From Lepturacanthus savala (taxonomy: Eukaryota > Chordata > Actinopteri > Scombriformes > Trichiuridae), in NCBI GenBank assembly GCA_030544235.1, contig CM060471.1, positions 7,838,848 to 7,902,847 on the forward strand: a stretch of DNA of 64,000 nt, in the 5' to 3' direction. The first letter of the stretch is position 1, and each line of letters starts with the position of its first letter. The position numbers and the translations under genes were made by a program. Below the pieces are notes generated by a model. The model searched no databases and had not been told where the DNA came from. It saw only the letters and a list, made by a program, of their open reading frames with translations. Below are positions 35,001-47,800 of this stretch, in pieces.

Positions 35001-36065
35001 CCATGGTAAGTGACGGCACACCGCCTGTATGAGACCGAGCCACATGTCCGCTTCGCCTCCTCATCCCTCCTGTTTGTTATTGCAGGTGTGGGAAGGTAAA
35101 GGTGTGGTGAAGACCGGCAGGGTGATGCTGGGTGAGACCAACCCTGCTGAGTCCAAGCCCGGAACCATCAGAGGAGACTTCTGCATCGATGTCAGCAAGT
35201 AAGCACGGTTTCCTGTTTACCTGTGGAATGTTCCTGTCTTTAAAGTGACAAGTATTTTAAACATTCAGCCACATTTCCTGTGTTCATGTATCTGAATCAT
35301 AAACATAATGTTACTGATCCTCCAGTATTGATCTTTGTGGTGAATTTCATCACCTGCAGACTTGAGTCCTTGAATGAAAGCAATTTACTGCATGATAAAC
35401 TGTATAAACCATGGTAGGATGCTCAGTGTGTAATTGTACAGTCATCTGCACCTCATAACAGGGCTGCAACTATTTTAATTTATAATTATTAGTAACTATT
35501 GAAATAACTGATTAGTAGTTTGGCTCAATTGTGTGAAATGATTGTTTCCTAAAGATTAAGATTCAACATAAAATGTCTCATCTGTCTTTAAATTTTGTCC
35601 AGAGCAACATTCCACAACCTGAACATCAGTTTACTCTTATAGAAGAATAAAGAAACCAGAAAATCTGACTTGAGAAGCTGGAATCAGAATTTGGACATTT
35701 TTATTAAAATTACTCAAATCCATAATCAATTATCAAAGTTTATTTAATGTAGTAGACAATTGGAGCCATACTGAATTGTTCCAGAGTAAATGTAGCTCCA
35801 GTTTTGTGTTCCGGAAATTATTGACAAATCAGATTAAATTCTGAGCTTCAGACACCCGACAGGAACAACTGGGGCTGGGTGTTGAATGCACAACTATGGC
35901 TTTAAAACAGATTTGAGTGTATGAATTTTAATGATTGTCTTGTCTCACAGGAACATCATCCACGGCAGCGACTCGGTGGACAGTGCCAACAAGGAGATCG
36001 GCCTGTGGTTCAAGCAGGAGGAGCTGTGCAGCTACAGCAGCTGTGCCTTCAGCTGGCTGTACTGA
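32035..36065 (+). CDS. nme2: Nucleoside diphosphate kinase, group I (NME1/NME2 type)
   Basis: Transfers the gamma-phosphate from ATP to nucleoside diphosphates through a phosphohistidine intermediate; group I enzymes are cytosolic or nuclear hexamers. Coding exons: 32,035-32,163, 34,904-35,005, 35,086-35,198 and 35,951-36,065 (with stop); exon lengths and phases agree and all introns are GT-AG. The product is 152 residues, the usual length. Visible family features are IKPDGVQRG with K13, Y53, R59, F61, the GETNP loop with T95, TIRGDFC with R106, and NIIHGSDS with catalytic H119; numbering is one higher than human because of an extra N-terminal residue. The C-terminus ends SWLY and lacks the usual final Glu. 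The start is the first ATG after the exon 2 acceptor (ttcag|agtcATGG). It converges on mbtd1, as NME2 does in human. Assignment to nme2 rather than nme1 rests mainly on synteny. Confidence 0.95.
32830..32997 (-). repeat. Repeat family A fragment in intron 2
   Basis: Inverted orientation; contains 'ggttgtgaactgttcggtct' and 'gttgaatcttcagctttgga', both part of the family core. Confidence 0.75.
32998..34567 (+). other. Intron of the NDP kinase gene, no further feature
   Basis: AT-rich intronic sequence with short G runs near 33,810 and 34,380. Open frames here (for example near 33,342-33,659) carry no recognisable domain. Confidence 0.5.
34576..34779. mobile_element. hAT-type MITE with 8-bp target duplication
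   Basis: The ends caggggtgtcaaact and agcttgacacatgtg are inverted repeats, and the inversion continues inward through 'gtcctggagggccggtgtgg'. The 8-bp word atctagtg flanks both sides (34,568-34,575 and 34,780-34,787), the target-site duplication length of hAT transposons. It is 204 bp and non-coding, inserted in intron 2 about 120 bp before exon 3. Confidence 0.85.
35460..35752 (+). repeat. Repeat family A copy in intron 4
   Basis: It begins cagggctgcaactatttta and carries 'agaagaataaagaaaccaga' and 'catttttattaaaattactc'. The right terminus is degraded. Confidence 0.8.
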
Positions 36066-36330
36066 TCTGTCCTGCAGTGCCGTACGTTAAACTGTTGCCT
36101 CAGATTCCCGTTTTCACCCGTAGCCCGGCGGAGACCTGATGTGAAGTTCACGTCCTCTAGGCGTCATCGTTCTGTACGTGGATCTGCTCTCTGCAGAGCT
36201 GCACGTTCCATCTGGATTCATTCCTGAACTCCATTCCCTTTAGAAACATTCCATCATTCCTCCGATCACTTGATGACTTGTGGTTGACTGTCCGTGTTGC
36301 TTTCCAATAAAATGCACATGATGCAAACTC
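36066..36330 (+). other. nme2: 3' UTR of the NDP kinase gene with polyadenylation signal
   Basis: Follows the TGA at 36,063. A canonical AATAAA lies at 36,306-36,311, with the cleavage site expected about 15-25 bases later. Confidence 0.75.
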
Positions 36331-37922
36331 TCTCCTGTCATTGGTCAGATTACACAGCACTAATGTACATATGATCCTCTAACCTGCTGAAGACCACAGA
36401 TCAGAATAAAGATGCTATTATATGATCCCAGAGAACTGCTCTCAACAGGATTATTAGTGTTAATCTGAGATTAGGTGGTTTGCTTTGACCACGTGTGACT
36501 GCAGGTTATTTAAAACTCAGTCTGATACTTCATTTGTGTAACTTTGTCTTTTAAACCTGGAATTTCCCTTTTGAACTGCAGCTGAGAGAAATCATCTAAA
36601 ATGTACATGATTGTTTAATCATGTGAATTGAATCTACTAATGTAGTTCTGCAGTTTAAAAAGTGTTAAAATAAGATTTGAGGGCATGTTTGGATATTACA
36701 TCAACCAGTAACTTTTGTCATGTATTTGAATCTAATGTTTGGTTCCTAAAAAATCAAGGAATTCTAGTGTGGGAGAGCCCCGTAATGGTTTATATGGAAA
36801 CTACACCCAAAGGTGGAAAAAAACTAATACATTTTCTATAAAACCTGTCATATTGTAAAGCATCCAAGTATCTAAAATTGGTACATCTTTCATGCAGTTG
36901 TAGACTAACTTACATTTACTGTACTTAGGTGTTTTAATTTGATGCTACTTCAATTTTAGAGGGAACTCTTGTACATGCAACTCTACATTTATAAATGGAT
37001 GCTTTTCAGAAATTTTAATTTTTAAATTGCTCTGGAAGAAAATGTCATGCACCTTGTGTAAAGTACTGTTTTATAAAAGATGATACACTCCAAAGTGATA
37101 GTTTTAAAATCATTGGTGACAGATGTGTAAAAAAAAACTGTCAACACGTGTACAGATCTTTATGTATGTGCACACTTTATCACCCTTAATCCAGACACAT
37201 ATATACAGTATATATATATACTACCGTTCAAAAGTTTTAGAACACATCTTTCCATTTGTATTGAAACTTAAGTAGTTTAAGTCCAATGAATACTTAATAG
37301 AATTTATTAGACCCTTATATATAGAGGTATAAGAGAGAGAGTGTATAAGTACTTGCACAACTTACAGCTTTTCTGCAGTAATGGACATACAGTAGTAACT
37401 AGATTAATTAGGTTTTTATATTTTTTATTGTTACATGGCAAACAATTTATCAATAGGTGCAGTAGATTCTCAGAAAACCAAAAAGACCCAGTGGAATAAC
37501 AGCTGAACGGTGTGTGTGTGTGTGTGTGTCTACCAAGAATTTAATTTCTTTATGTCCTAACCCTATATACTACGTGCATTAATACCATACATTGAGAACA
37601 CTTTATTACAATGAATTACATAGTGATGACGATTAAATGAAAAGCAGTAACTTCAAAATATTCAATGATCCTGTATCATAGCTACACTAATACTATCGTA
37701 TTTTATCTGTGCAGATCTGTTTATTGCAGTTAGAGAACCAGATTACAGCCACAGCTGGACCTTCCCAATATGGCCGCCACCGAGGGACGTCAGCACCACC
37801 CCCTTGGCATTGGCTTTGAATTATAGAGTTTAAACGTGATTTGCAGGCTTTTTAAACCACGTTGACACAAAGAGATGAAACTTCCACAAAGAGACTAAAC
37901 AGTGCATGAAGTCATAAGCCTT
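36331..37922. other. Intergenic between the convergent genes
   Basis: AT-rich. A transposon-like fragment starts near 37,222 (ctaccgttcaaaagtttta), a (GT) run lies at about 37,511-37,528, and the dispersed repeat at 37,685-37,805 is related to 18,290-18,490. No gene seen. Confidence 0.5.
37685..37805 (+). repeat. Dispersed repeat, relative of 18,290-18,490
   Basis: Shares 'cagatctgtttattgcagtt'-type sequence and 'cccaatatggccgccaccga' with the upstream copy. Confidence 0.6.
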
Positions 37923-38886
37923 TTTATTCAGTGTAAAAGTCAGATCTTACAAAAATCACCAGATAAACTTTCACAGCCATGCGGAAACAGTTTGCAACGC
38001 CTGTAAACAGAGAAGCCATCCATTACAACCAATATAATGATCCAAACATTTGGCTTTATTTACAAAGTCTATCAAAGCTTGATCACAGCACAAATTTACC
38101 ATATGAAAGAAAACCGGTATACACTATCAAAAAGATGTACAAACTTTAAACTGCAATCTAATAATGTACCTCAAGGGTCAGTGTTAATATCAATAGATTT
38201 ATAACTATTAACATAGATTTTTTTTGTGTGTGTATTTGTATCCAAAATAAATTTTGCACCATTACCCTCTCGACTCACAATTATTTTCAGACAATAGTAA
38301 TCCCAATACATTAAGTCATTTTTATCAAATATATATAGCACCACGATATAATGGTTTAATATAATCAGGGGTGGGGCTATCACATACAAAAGACCCGTGT
38401 TAGTATCCAAGAAAAAAACAAACAGCCAACTCTGGCCTCCTCATCACTGTCCACGTCCGCCAGAAGCAGGTCAGGAGCAGGAAGAACTGCGGGTAGAACT
38501 ACGTCCTGTGTATGGAAGCCCGTTAGCGCCAAAAACGGAGAAAAAATACGTATGTTAAAACAAAACTATGAGATGAGTCGTAGTTTTGATTCGCCAAATA
38601 TGAGTTTAGAGGTAAGATTTGATCAAGTTGTGTTGAAAGTGAATAAATACAAAGATAGGATTTTCATATTTTGTCTAAAAAAATATTTTTTGTCCAAGTA
38701 TTTTGTCAAAATTCGGAATCGTAACATTGTGTTGTGTAATTTATATTAAGCCAAACTTATACAATTGAAAGTTCCAATAAATGAAATTGTGTAAAAAAAA
38801 AAATCTTTAGTCAAAATTATAAATCACAAGACAAAAACTTTGTCTCAATTATAAAAAGTAAACTTCTAACTTATGAGTTAAAAATT

Positions 38887-39113
38887 GTGCCAAATTTATG
38901 AAATTAAAAGTTAGAATAATGGAATCCTATCAAAATTTAAGTAATTATGATGATACATTAACATTTTTGTTAATGTGTCATGATGACATTTCTTACCCAT
39001 ATTATGCCAAATTTATGAAATTAAAAGTTAGAATAATTACTATTGAAATTTAAGATGAACTCATGATGATACATAACATTTTTGTTAATGTGTCAAAACG
39101 ATGAAACTTCTCA
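38887..39113. repeat. Tandem duplication, two units of about 115 bp
   Basis: Both units begin 'gccaaatttatgaaattaaa' and contain 'acatttttgttaatgtgtca'. Confidence 0.7.
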
Positions 39114-42100
39114 CCAAGCCAAAAGTAACTTTGACTTTAATTTCGATCAACTGAGTGTTTTTCCTATTTCATGTATGATTTGGGACGTTTTCCTTCTCCT
39201 TTCATGGCAGTAAATGAGCTTCCACACCTTCCTGATCACAGTGGAAGAGGAACACAGACAAACTGCAGAACAACCAATGACGGTTACAATAAAAAAACAA
39301 CAGAAAAACAAGCTCAGCACGACATCGGCACAACGTTCTGTTCTACATGCATCAGTCGACCACGTTCCTGATCGACTCTTTGCTTCCATCTCCAGCTACT
39401 GATGCCCCAAACATTTCAAATACACAGCTACCCGTGGATGGAGGTCAAACTTGTTCCGTTTATAAATTTGGGGATCAAGATGAAACAAGAAAGTTTAATA
39501 TCTACAAGAAAACTGAGAAACAGAAGATCCAAAACAGTGTTGATTGTGCATTTGATTATTTAGGGTTAATCTAGAAGAGGGTAGCAGCAGTTAGTCCATA
39601 GAACAGTCTTTTTTCTGTTTTGTACTAAGATATTTTAATGTAGTTTGGTCATGAAGTACTTAATGCTTCATTCAGAAGAAAACAATCCGATCCTAACCTG
39701 AAATCTACGGTATCTGCTTCAAATAATTGAGACAGTCTTTTTTATTGCTCGTTTTGGTCTTAGAAGCTCAGCGTCTCAGCTCAGCGTTGAATCCAGTCTG
39801 ATCGATAGACAAATTAAAAACTGGTAGAAAACAAATCTCGCATACAAGAGAAATAAAAAGGGAAAAAAAAAACGGGAAGCTACATGAAGCAGATTGAACA
39901 GAAAATGCAGAAAAAAAACATCTGTTTTTGTGTTGTCACTCAAACGTAGAATTTAACATGAAGACAGAACATGGAGAACATTCATGAAATGGTGACTGAG
40001 ATACTGTAAGACCTTGGTTTTAGTCTGGAAGCAAATAAGTAAAAACAGGAACCTCATAAGCAACTGCTTGTCCAATCACCGGACAATACTTAGTGTCGAG
40101 ATTCAAATGACCGATTTTAGAGCCCTGACATCTTTTACTTTGAAAATCAGCCATTTTAATTAATGTGGTTTGAAAACCTGTTTTTAACAAAATAATGATT
40201 AGTAGTTTATTTCAAATGGTGCAATTTTCACAAAGAGTTGGGGAAAACTCGGGCTGATATCTAAAATTTAACATAGCTCAATATTGAGTATCAAATTATT
40301 ATACGTTCAGTAAAAATATAATTAAAAACGTAGGAAACAAAATAAAGGAGCCTCCACAATAAAAACAAACAAACAAACTGTATTTCTATATTGTAACATG
40401 TCACATATGGTGGAAATGTCATAATATTCTAATATATGTTGAAAATCAGCCCAAATCTATGTTAAACTATATTTAAGTTGCTTGAATTCTATTTATTCAG
40501 TGGATTTATTATTATTTTAATCTCAAAACATCTTTTGGGCTTTAATTTACCTAAAACATTTCAGGTCTTTGTGTCTGATTCATGGAACCCACAAAGTCCT
40601 GAACAATATTAACTTGTTCATACAAATTATAAACGATTAACTTGAATACAGATTTCAAATCTCGACACAGGATTTCAACAGCTATTTTAAGACATTTGAT
40701 TTTCAAAATAAAATAATTCAGGGTTATAAATTCAGTTGCATTTAAATTTCAACGCTAAACATCCGGCAGAGGTTAAATGTCATGATCGTTCTTCAGCCGT
40801 TACGCTTATTTGCTTCCAAACATCAGATGCACACAAATGAAGACGCCTTTGAGCTTTCCAAAGCCAGCTGAGTCAGACCTGTAGTTATGACCTCACAACT
40901 AAAGAAAAAGAAACACAAACTTCCTGAGAATTGAATCATGAACCTTACTGGTAGAAAGAGAAAATTATGGATGTTTTTACCGTCACTGAGAAGTTTAAAA
41001 TCTACTCTGCATTTCACTACAGTGAGTTTTCTGTATATGAACCCTTGCTCACAAAAATCACAGTTATACAATACCGTATTTTGTTAAACTTATCTCATCT
41101 GTTAATTATATTAATGTAGTGATCATGACATTTGCGGGTGCTATAGGTTTTATTTAACATAGCAAAATAATATGGGATCTATTATTATTGCATATCAAAT
41201 TAGAAGACTACCTCGTGCTGTGATAAAATTCTTCCATGTTTGGTGTCTAGTCTTCAAGTGGATCATTTTTTTTTAGGTCGTCATTTTTTTATTTGCATAT
41301 GCTAACACACTGCCAGTCTATTTCACACTCGTCGTTTTAGCTAAACGTGGCTAGCATCAGGAGGTAGTAGATAAAACAGCTGCAAAGATCTAGCTCTAAG
41401 AAGAATGAAAGAAGGAGTCGTGTCATTTTCTGACTCGTCAGGATTCGTTTCTCCATACCATCACAGTCATGAAGAATATATATATATATAGAATCTATGT
41501 ATCTATGCCACTTTTAGATCCTGTCGTCTGTATGAACGCTGCCTTCAAAGACTATTGGAAAAGCAGTGCATTGTTCATGTTTCATTATTAACATCAACAA
41601 ACCTGTTATTCTGTGGCTCAGGTGAATCATAAACTAGCTTGCATACATATGGCTCTGACATGACAACAACCTAAGCAATAAAAAATAATAAATGAAACAA
41701 AACAGAAAACTAATGCTTTGCATATTACCCTAGAAAATACTCAACATATCTTTTTTTGCATTTGGAGATCAAAACTGCTCGATTATGAAATTGTTTAACT
41801 AAAGCTGCTCTCGACATGACTGACTCTGAAGTTTGGAGTCAGGACAGTGTCAAAAGTTTAGTGTTCAACTATATCTGCCTAATAGATTAAAAAAAAAAGC
41901 AATTAAATTTATATTTAAATGATGCAAGAAAAAACTAAGATAAAATCCTTAAATTTGCTAAATAATAACTGTAATTTTTGTACATTTAAAGTTAAAGAAG
42001 GCAATATTATTTAATTATAATCTGGGGTGAAATAACATTTTACCATTGCATGACTAACAATATTTAATTGAAGGGTTATTATAGATTATTTTTAAATGTG

Positions 42101-42790
42101 TGTCTGAGGCCCACAGCTTTTTATATATTTATTTATTGTTTTAAATCTGAAGTAGAATCAAACAACCAATCAGGGTTAGTTAGCACATAACCAGCCAATC
42201 ACAGCGACTCTATACAACTTCAGAGTGGATTGACGGTTGTCGCCTACTGCAGCTTTAAATTAGCTAAATAATTATTTTAGTTTCTCATTGTGCATTCAAG
42301 TGATTAATTAATGATCACATATCTAAATGGAATCGCAAAATTATCCTTCCAAATGGATTTTCAGAGCTACTTGCTCCTTTCTGTGTCTTTTAATTAAATA
42401 AAAATAATTCTGCCATTCCATTTTAAACTTCAATTATTTATCTGTAAATAAAAAATATTATTCTGCGATTTCTTTTTTAAACTTTAGTTAGCTTTTTAAT
42501 ACATTATCTAAATAAAAATTTTTAGTTGCTCTTAAATTTCTTTTTTGCAATTGATTATAATTAAACACTGAAAACGTCTATTTATTCTGGATCTGTGTTG
42601 GGTATGATTGTAGCAGACATGGTCCTAAACACAACAGAAACGCCTGCGTCTGTGACCTGTAGCTCCACCTGTGACAGTTTTTATGTGTTGCAACATCTGC
42701 AGCAGCACAGATGTCCTGCTGCTGCACGGGTGGACAATTCGCTGCTCGGCAGAGAGCAGGTCTAAGCACAGACTGTCAGGCCGGACATGA

Positions 42791-42837
42791 GAGGACATAT
42801 GAGGACATACGAGGACATACGAGGACATATGAGGACA
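42791..42837. repeat. 10-bp minisatellite, about 4.7 copies
   Basis: The unit gaggacata(t/c) is repeated head to tail, with the last base alternating between copies. Confidence 0.9.
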
Positions 42838-44897
42838 CGTGGACCCTATCATACCAGTAAGGTTTCTCTTTTATACCCTGCTGCTCACTTACACTCACGC
42901 TACACGTTTTATGAAAGAGGATATTTTTTTTTTCTCTTTTTGTTTTAAGTGGAAAAAGCTTCTCATCTCCACAACTTCATTTCTGTTCAACGTTGACAGG
43001 CTGAAATATTCACAATGATGACTGAAACATTCCTGCGAGGGCTTTGTTTAGTGCAGTAAGGAACTGCTGACTTGTTTCTACAGTGGTTACTGATCCACAG
43101 ATAAAGGTTCAGTGTGTCAGATTGAGCAGCATGTAGAAGAACAGACTTGGCAGAAATTAAATATATCTATATCAATAGTATATAATTCAATAATAATAAT
43201 AATAAAAAAGAATGGTTGTACTTTTACATTAGGTTGAGCCATTTATTAATCTACATTTATCTGCAATAACCCAGAACCAATTAGGGCTGTCAAGTTAAGA
43301 AATATTTAGTTGATTAAAAGGCATTTGACTTATTAACTATTCAACTAGTCAATGTCAAATTTGACTTTTTCAGATGTAATAATGAAGAAGTACCCGTTTA
43401 AATCTAGAGTTCAGCAGAGATTAGCTCAGCTAAAAATAACATCAGAAAAAACATTTAGTTTAGTTTAGTGGATGTGACGGTTTTCATGTTTATCATGGCC
43501 ACTGTAGATTCTCTACTTGGTCACTAGATGCTGCCAGAAACTACACACTGTGCCTTTAAGTGGGATTGCTGGTTAGTGTGATGGATCTCTAAAGATCCAC
43601 ATTAAGCCATCAAAGCCACTCAACACTATCAGCTCATCAGTCTCTAGATTAAGACACAGTTTATGTAGCTGAACAGTGATGTTGGAATTTGAAAGAGAAT
43701 TAGGGAGCTGCAGGAAGCTGCACCGTGTCTGTTTACATTTCCATCCAGTCACTGTAACGTCTGGGTCCCACGTGCAGCTTTAATGAAAAATTAGCTAATG
43801 CTGAAACAAACTGCAGAAAAGGTCACAGCTTCTCAAACATAAAGGGGGAAGGCCATGATTTCGGACTTTTTGTGGGACAAAACAACAACAAACAAGACAA
43901 AAAGCCAAAAATATGAATCATGAGGCTGATGAAAATAGTTCAGTTGCAGCCAAAGAAGTTTGTTGGTGATGAAACGTGGAAGCTGGTTTCCTGACAAAGC
44001 CCTTGCATGAATGTTATTGTACTTGAATCTGATTTTGCTTCCGTTTGAACCAGAAATAAAACGCAGCTGTGGAAAACCTCCGGCTACTATAAGGGGAAAA
44101 AAAATCTCAGTAATGCTGAGCAGCATTGTACTAAACATTGTCATCCAATCACCGTAATAGCTATACTCTGTAGTTCTATTTGAATAGGTCTCCACATACT
44201 ATAGGAATATAATCACTTTTATGAAACAAATACACATTAAGTTTCCCACACAGCCACCAAAATGCAAAATAAGTACATTAAGACAACTCAAAAATATTAC
44301 AAAAGGGAAAAAAAAAAAAAAAACTTCAAGTACTATTAACAAAGTAAAAGTCCACCTGGCAATATTATTCAGAAGAAAACAGACAAAAAAAGAAAAAAAA
44401 AAACAACAACAAAGACCTGGCTCAATAAATGTTTCTCACAGTTTCTACAGGTCTCTGTGCGCTGAGGCAGGATGGGCTGATGGTGATTCCACACTTTTCC
44501 GCACAAAAAAGGGGGGTCATTGTCGTTCTTATATCCATCAAAATATCTCGTCTGGTTGGATGTCTCAGACAGGAGAGGAAACAAAAACTGATGTCAACTA
44601 CGAAAGAGAATGCCCAAACATCTGTGACCCCAGGCTGGTGCCCTGGTGCTTCCCAACCCTTCAATCAGACCGGTTTGTGAGTGATTATAAGTGCACACAC
44701 AGCTACGAGGTTGGAAACTTGTTCAGAGAGACGCTCCCTTCAGAATCTCCGTCGCCGGGCTCCTGTGTGACTCCATGCGAGTGTGATTTGAGGCTCGTTC
44801 CTGATCCTGGAAGGAAGGGGGAGGGTCTGAGAGATGTGTCCTGCCCCTTCTCCCCTCCTCACTGCCACATTGTTCTGCTCTTTTCTGACCTTTGACC

Positions 44898-47800
44898 TCA
44901 GGGCTCCTGTTTGATGTAGTAGCTGCCGGAGCCGTTGCTCTCCTGGTCAGAGGTGCCCTGCGAGAAGGTGAACTCGTCCACCTCCGCCGTCTCCTCCTTC
45001 ATCCGCAGGAGAGAATCTAGACACAGGGACAGAGACGGATAAGAGAGAGAACGGCAGCACGGATCAGACCGTTGTGTTCATGCACTTTGAGGTCAAATAC
45101 ACATTAAAGCCATATTCACACAGGTCTGGTCTCACCTGAGGACCTATACCAAACATGTAATGATACACTGAAAACAGTAAATCTTAGCAGGAGACAATTT
45201 AATATTTTTGATCCAATTAGTTTAATGTTGAATAAAATAATCTTGATTTATCTCATTCCGATTAGATGTTTTATTTTATCTTAATCTGAATTAATCTTTA
45301 CTCCTTGAAAAAAAAAAAGAATAATTTGAAACATCCGAGAAAAAATATCCAGAAATATTAAATTAAAATCAAGAAAAAAAATTAAATAAGCTTAATTGCA
45401 GCTGCATCATATATGGTCTAGTTGTCAGAGCCAGCAAATACTTTAATTAATGTTGATGTGTGGAAAGTTTTGTATGTCTTTGTTTGACACATTGTTCTTG
45501 TATCATGTGAATTGTGTTATCCTAATAAATACATGTACTAATAACATTTATTTAAATCATGGTCTTCTAAAAATAATTAAAAAAAATAAGATTCCAACTA
45601 ATGAAATATTTTCACCCTAAAGTGACTAAATTGTCTGCCGAATGAGATTTTCAATATAAATCTACTCCATATTAAAATAAAACAAGATACTTTCACTCGT
45701 TTAGTGGATTTTGCTGCTTTAATACCAGATCTGAGTCTTATTTATTTTGTGTGTCAGTCATGGGGCTAATTTTTAAGTCACATGAGGTCTCCAGGTTCTA
45801 CTCTTCCTGTGTGAAAGGGCTTTAGCTGCAGCTGTTAATCCAGGGTTCCTACACATTTTCCATTTCTACAAGTCTGACGCGAATTTCTCTGTCGATTTTT
45901 CAAACCGTATTGAAGTCCGAGTACAAATAATTTTCCAATTATTCCATAACATATTAATCAATATGACTCAAATTTAAAACAAGTTTTAAAAAGGTCAATT
46001 ATTTAATTTTCATGGTGCCAATGCAGCCTTTTTTTCTTTTAATTTACTGTATCCATTGTGGAAACAATGATGAACGAGCAATAAAGGCTGATTAAGCAAA
46101 AAGGTCAGTTTACTTCTCTGATAACTGCATTTCCACATAACTCAGAAATTCAGAGTTTAATAGTTTAATATTTGGATATTTGTGACTCTCGGTGCAATGC
46201 TAAGACGTTGTCTTTGAAACTATTTTGGTCACTTTTCTATTTTAGTCTGTGAACACAATTATTTATCCAGACTCTAAAGTCAAATTCTCTGCTGTGTAGG
46301 AACCCTGTTGATGTTAGAGTTGAGTCCAGAAGCTCTGGGTGTTTGGGAGGTAGCCCGGGTGGGCATTTATAATTTATTGTTTTAATTTTAATATTTGTAT
46401 GTCACATTGTCATAGTTGAAAAAAATAAACCTCTATTTTGTGGTTTAAAAAAATACAGTTACATATATACATCCAGTAGTGTGAAAGTGTTCACTCCCTT
46501 CCTGATTTCTTATTATTTTTGCATGTTTGTCAGATTGAAATATTTCAGAACAAATTTAGTTTTTAGTCAAATACAATACAAAATGCAGTTTTTGATTTTT
46601 TTTTTTATTATGGGAGAAAAAAAAAGCCAAACCTGCATCGTCCTGTATGGAAAAGTGATTGTCCTCTAAACCTAATAACTGGTTGGGTCCTTAGCAGCAG
46701 CAACTGCACTCAAGTGTTTGTAATAACTTACAATGAATCTCTTACAGCTCTGTGGAGGAATTTTGGTCCATTCATCTTTGCAGAATTGCTGTAATTCAGT
46801 CACATTGGAGGGTTTTTCAAGCAGGACTCATCGTGAAGGTCATGCCACAGAATCCTAATAGGATTCAGGTTAGGATCTTTGGTAGAAGCAGAATTGATGG
46901 CTCCATTTATCACAGCAAGTCTTCCAGGTCTTGAAGCAGCAAAACAGCCCCAGACCATCACACTACCACCACCAGATTTTACTGTTGGTAAGAGGTTCTT
47001 TTACTGAAATGCAGTGTTACTTTTTCGTCAGATGTAATAGGAGGGAGTCTTGGGGATCATCAAGATGTTTTCTGGCAAAAATGAGAGGGGCCTTAATGTT
47101 CTTTTTTGCTCAGCACTGGTTTTCATCTTGGAACTCTGCCATACAGAAACGTTTTCCCAGTCTCTTTCTGATGGTAGAGTCATGAACTCTGACCTTAACT
47201 GAGGCAAGTGAAACCTGCAGTTCCTTAGACGCTCTTCTTTTGTGACTCTTAGATGAGTCATTGCTGCTCTTGGGGTAATTTTGGTTGGTCGGCCACTCCT
47301 TGAAACTGTTCCATGTTTTCATCATTTGTGGATAATGTTTCTCACTGTGGTTCATTGGAGTCCCAAAGCTTTAGAAATGGGTTTATAACCTTTTCAAGAC
47401 TGACAGATCTCAATTGCTTTCTTTCTGATTTGTTCCTGAATTTCTTTAGATCTCTGCATGTTGTCTAGCTTTTGAGAATCTTTTGGTCTTCTTCACTTTG
47501 TCAGGCAGGTCCTATTTAGTTAATTTCTTGATTGAGAACAGGTGTGGCAGTAATCAGGCCTGGGTGTAGCTAGCGAAATTGAACCCAGGTGTAATAGTCT
47601 ACAATTATGTTTTAACAGGGGGGCAATGTAGGGCCATGAAGGTTAGATATTTTTTCTCCCTGAATAATAAAAACCTCCAATTAAAAAAAACTGCATTTTG
47701 TGTCCACTTGTGTTGTCTTTGACTAATATTTATATTTGTTTGATGATCTGAAACATGCAAAAAAAAAGAAATCAGGAAGGGGACAAACATTTTCTCACAA

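Larger units (their letters stand above)
37923..44897 (-). other. mbtd1: Region downstream of the mbtd1 stop; 3' UTR extent unresolved
   Basis: The mbtd1 3' UTR begins at 44,897 on the minus strand. Reverse AATAAA signals occur at 43,242-43,247, at several AT-rich places, and in a well-placed context at 37,923-37,928, so the UTR could be short or reach about 7 kb. The region also holds a 10-bp tandem repeat (42,791), a tandem duplication (38,887-39,113) and a splice-site-preceded 42-codon frame at 38,380-38,505 that I cannot assign. A 224-codon plus-strand open frame at 44,221-44,895 is opposite the 3' UTR and has no recognisable domain. Confidence 0.45.

Noticed and set aside
44221..44895. 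224-codon plus-strand open frame, the longest in the window
   Set aside because: It is antisense to the mbtd1 3' UTR, rich in lysine from A runs, and has no recognisable domain or splice context.
36331..44897. A second tandem NDP kinase copy (as NME1-NME2 in human)
   Set aside because: I looked for the KPDGVQRG, GETNP and HGSDS blocks between nme2 and mbtd1 and upstream of nme2 and found none.
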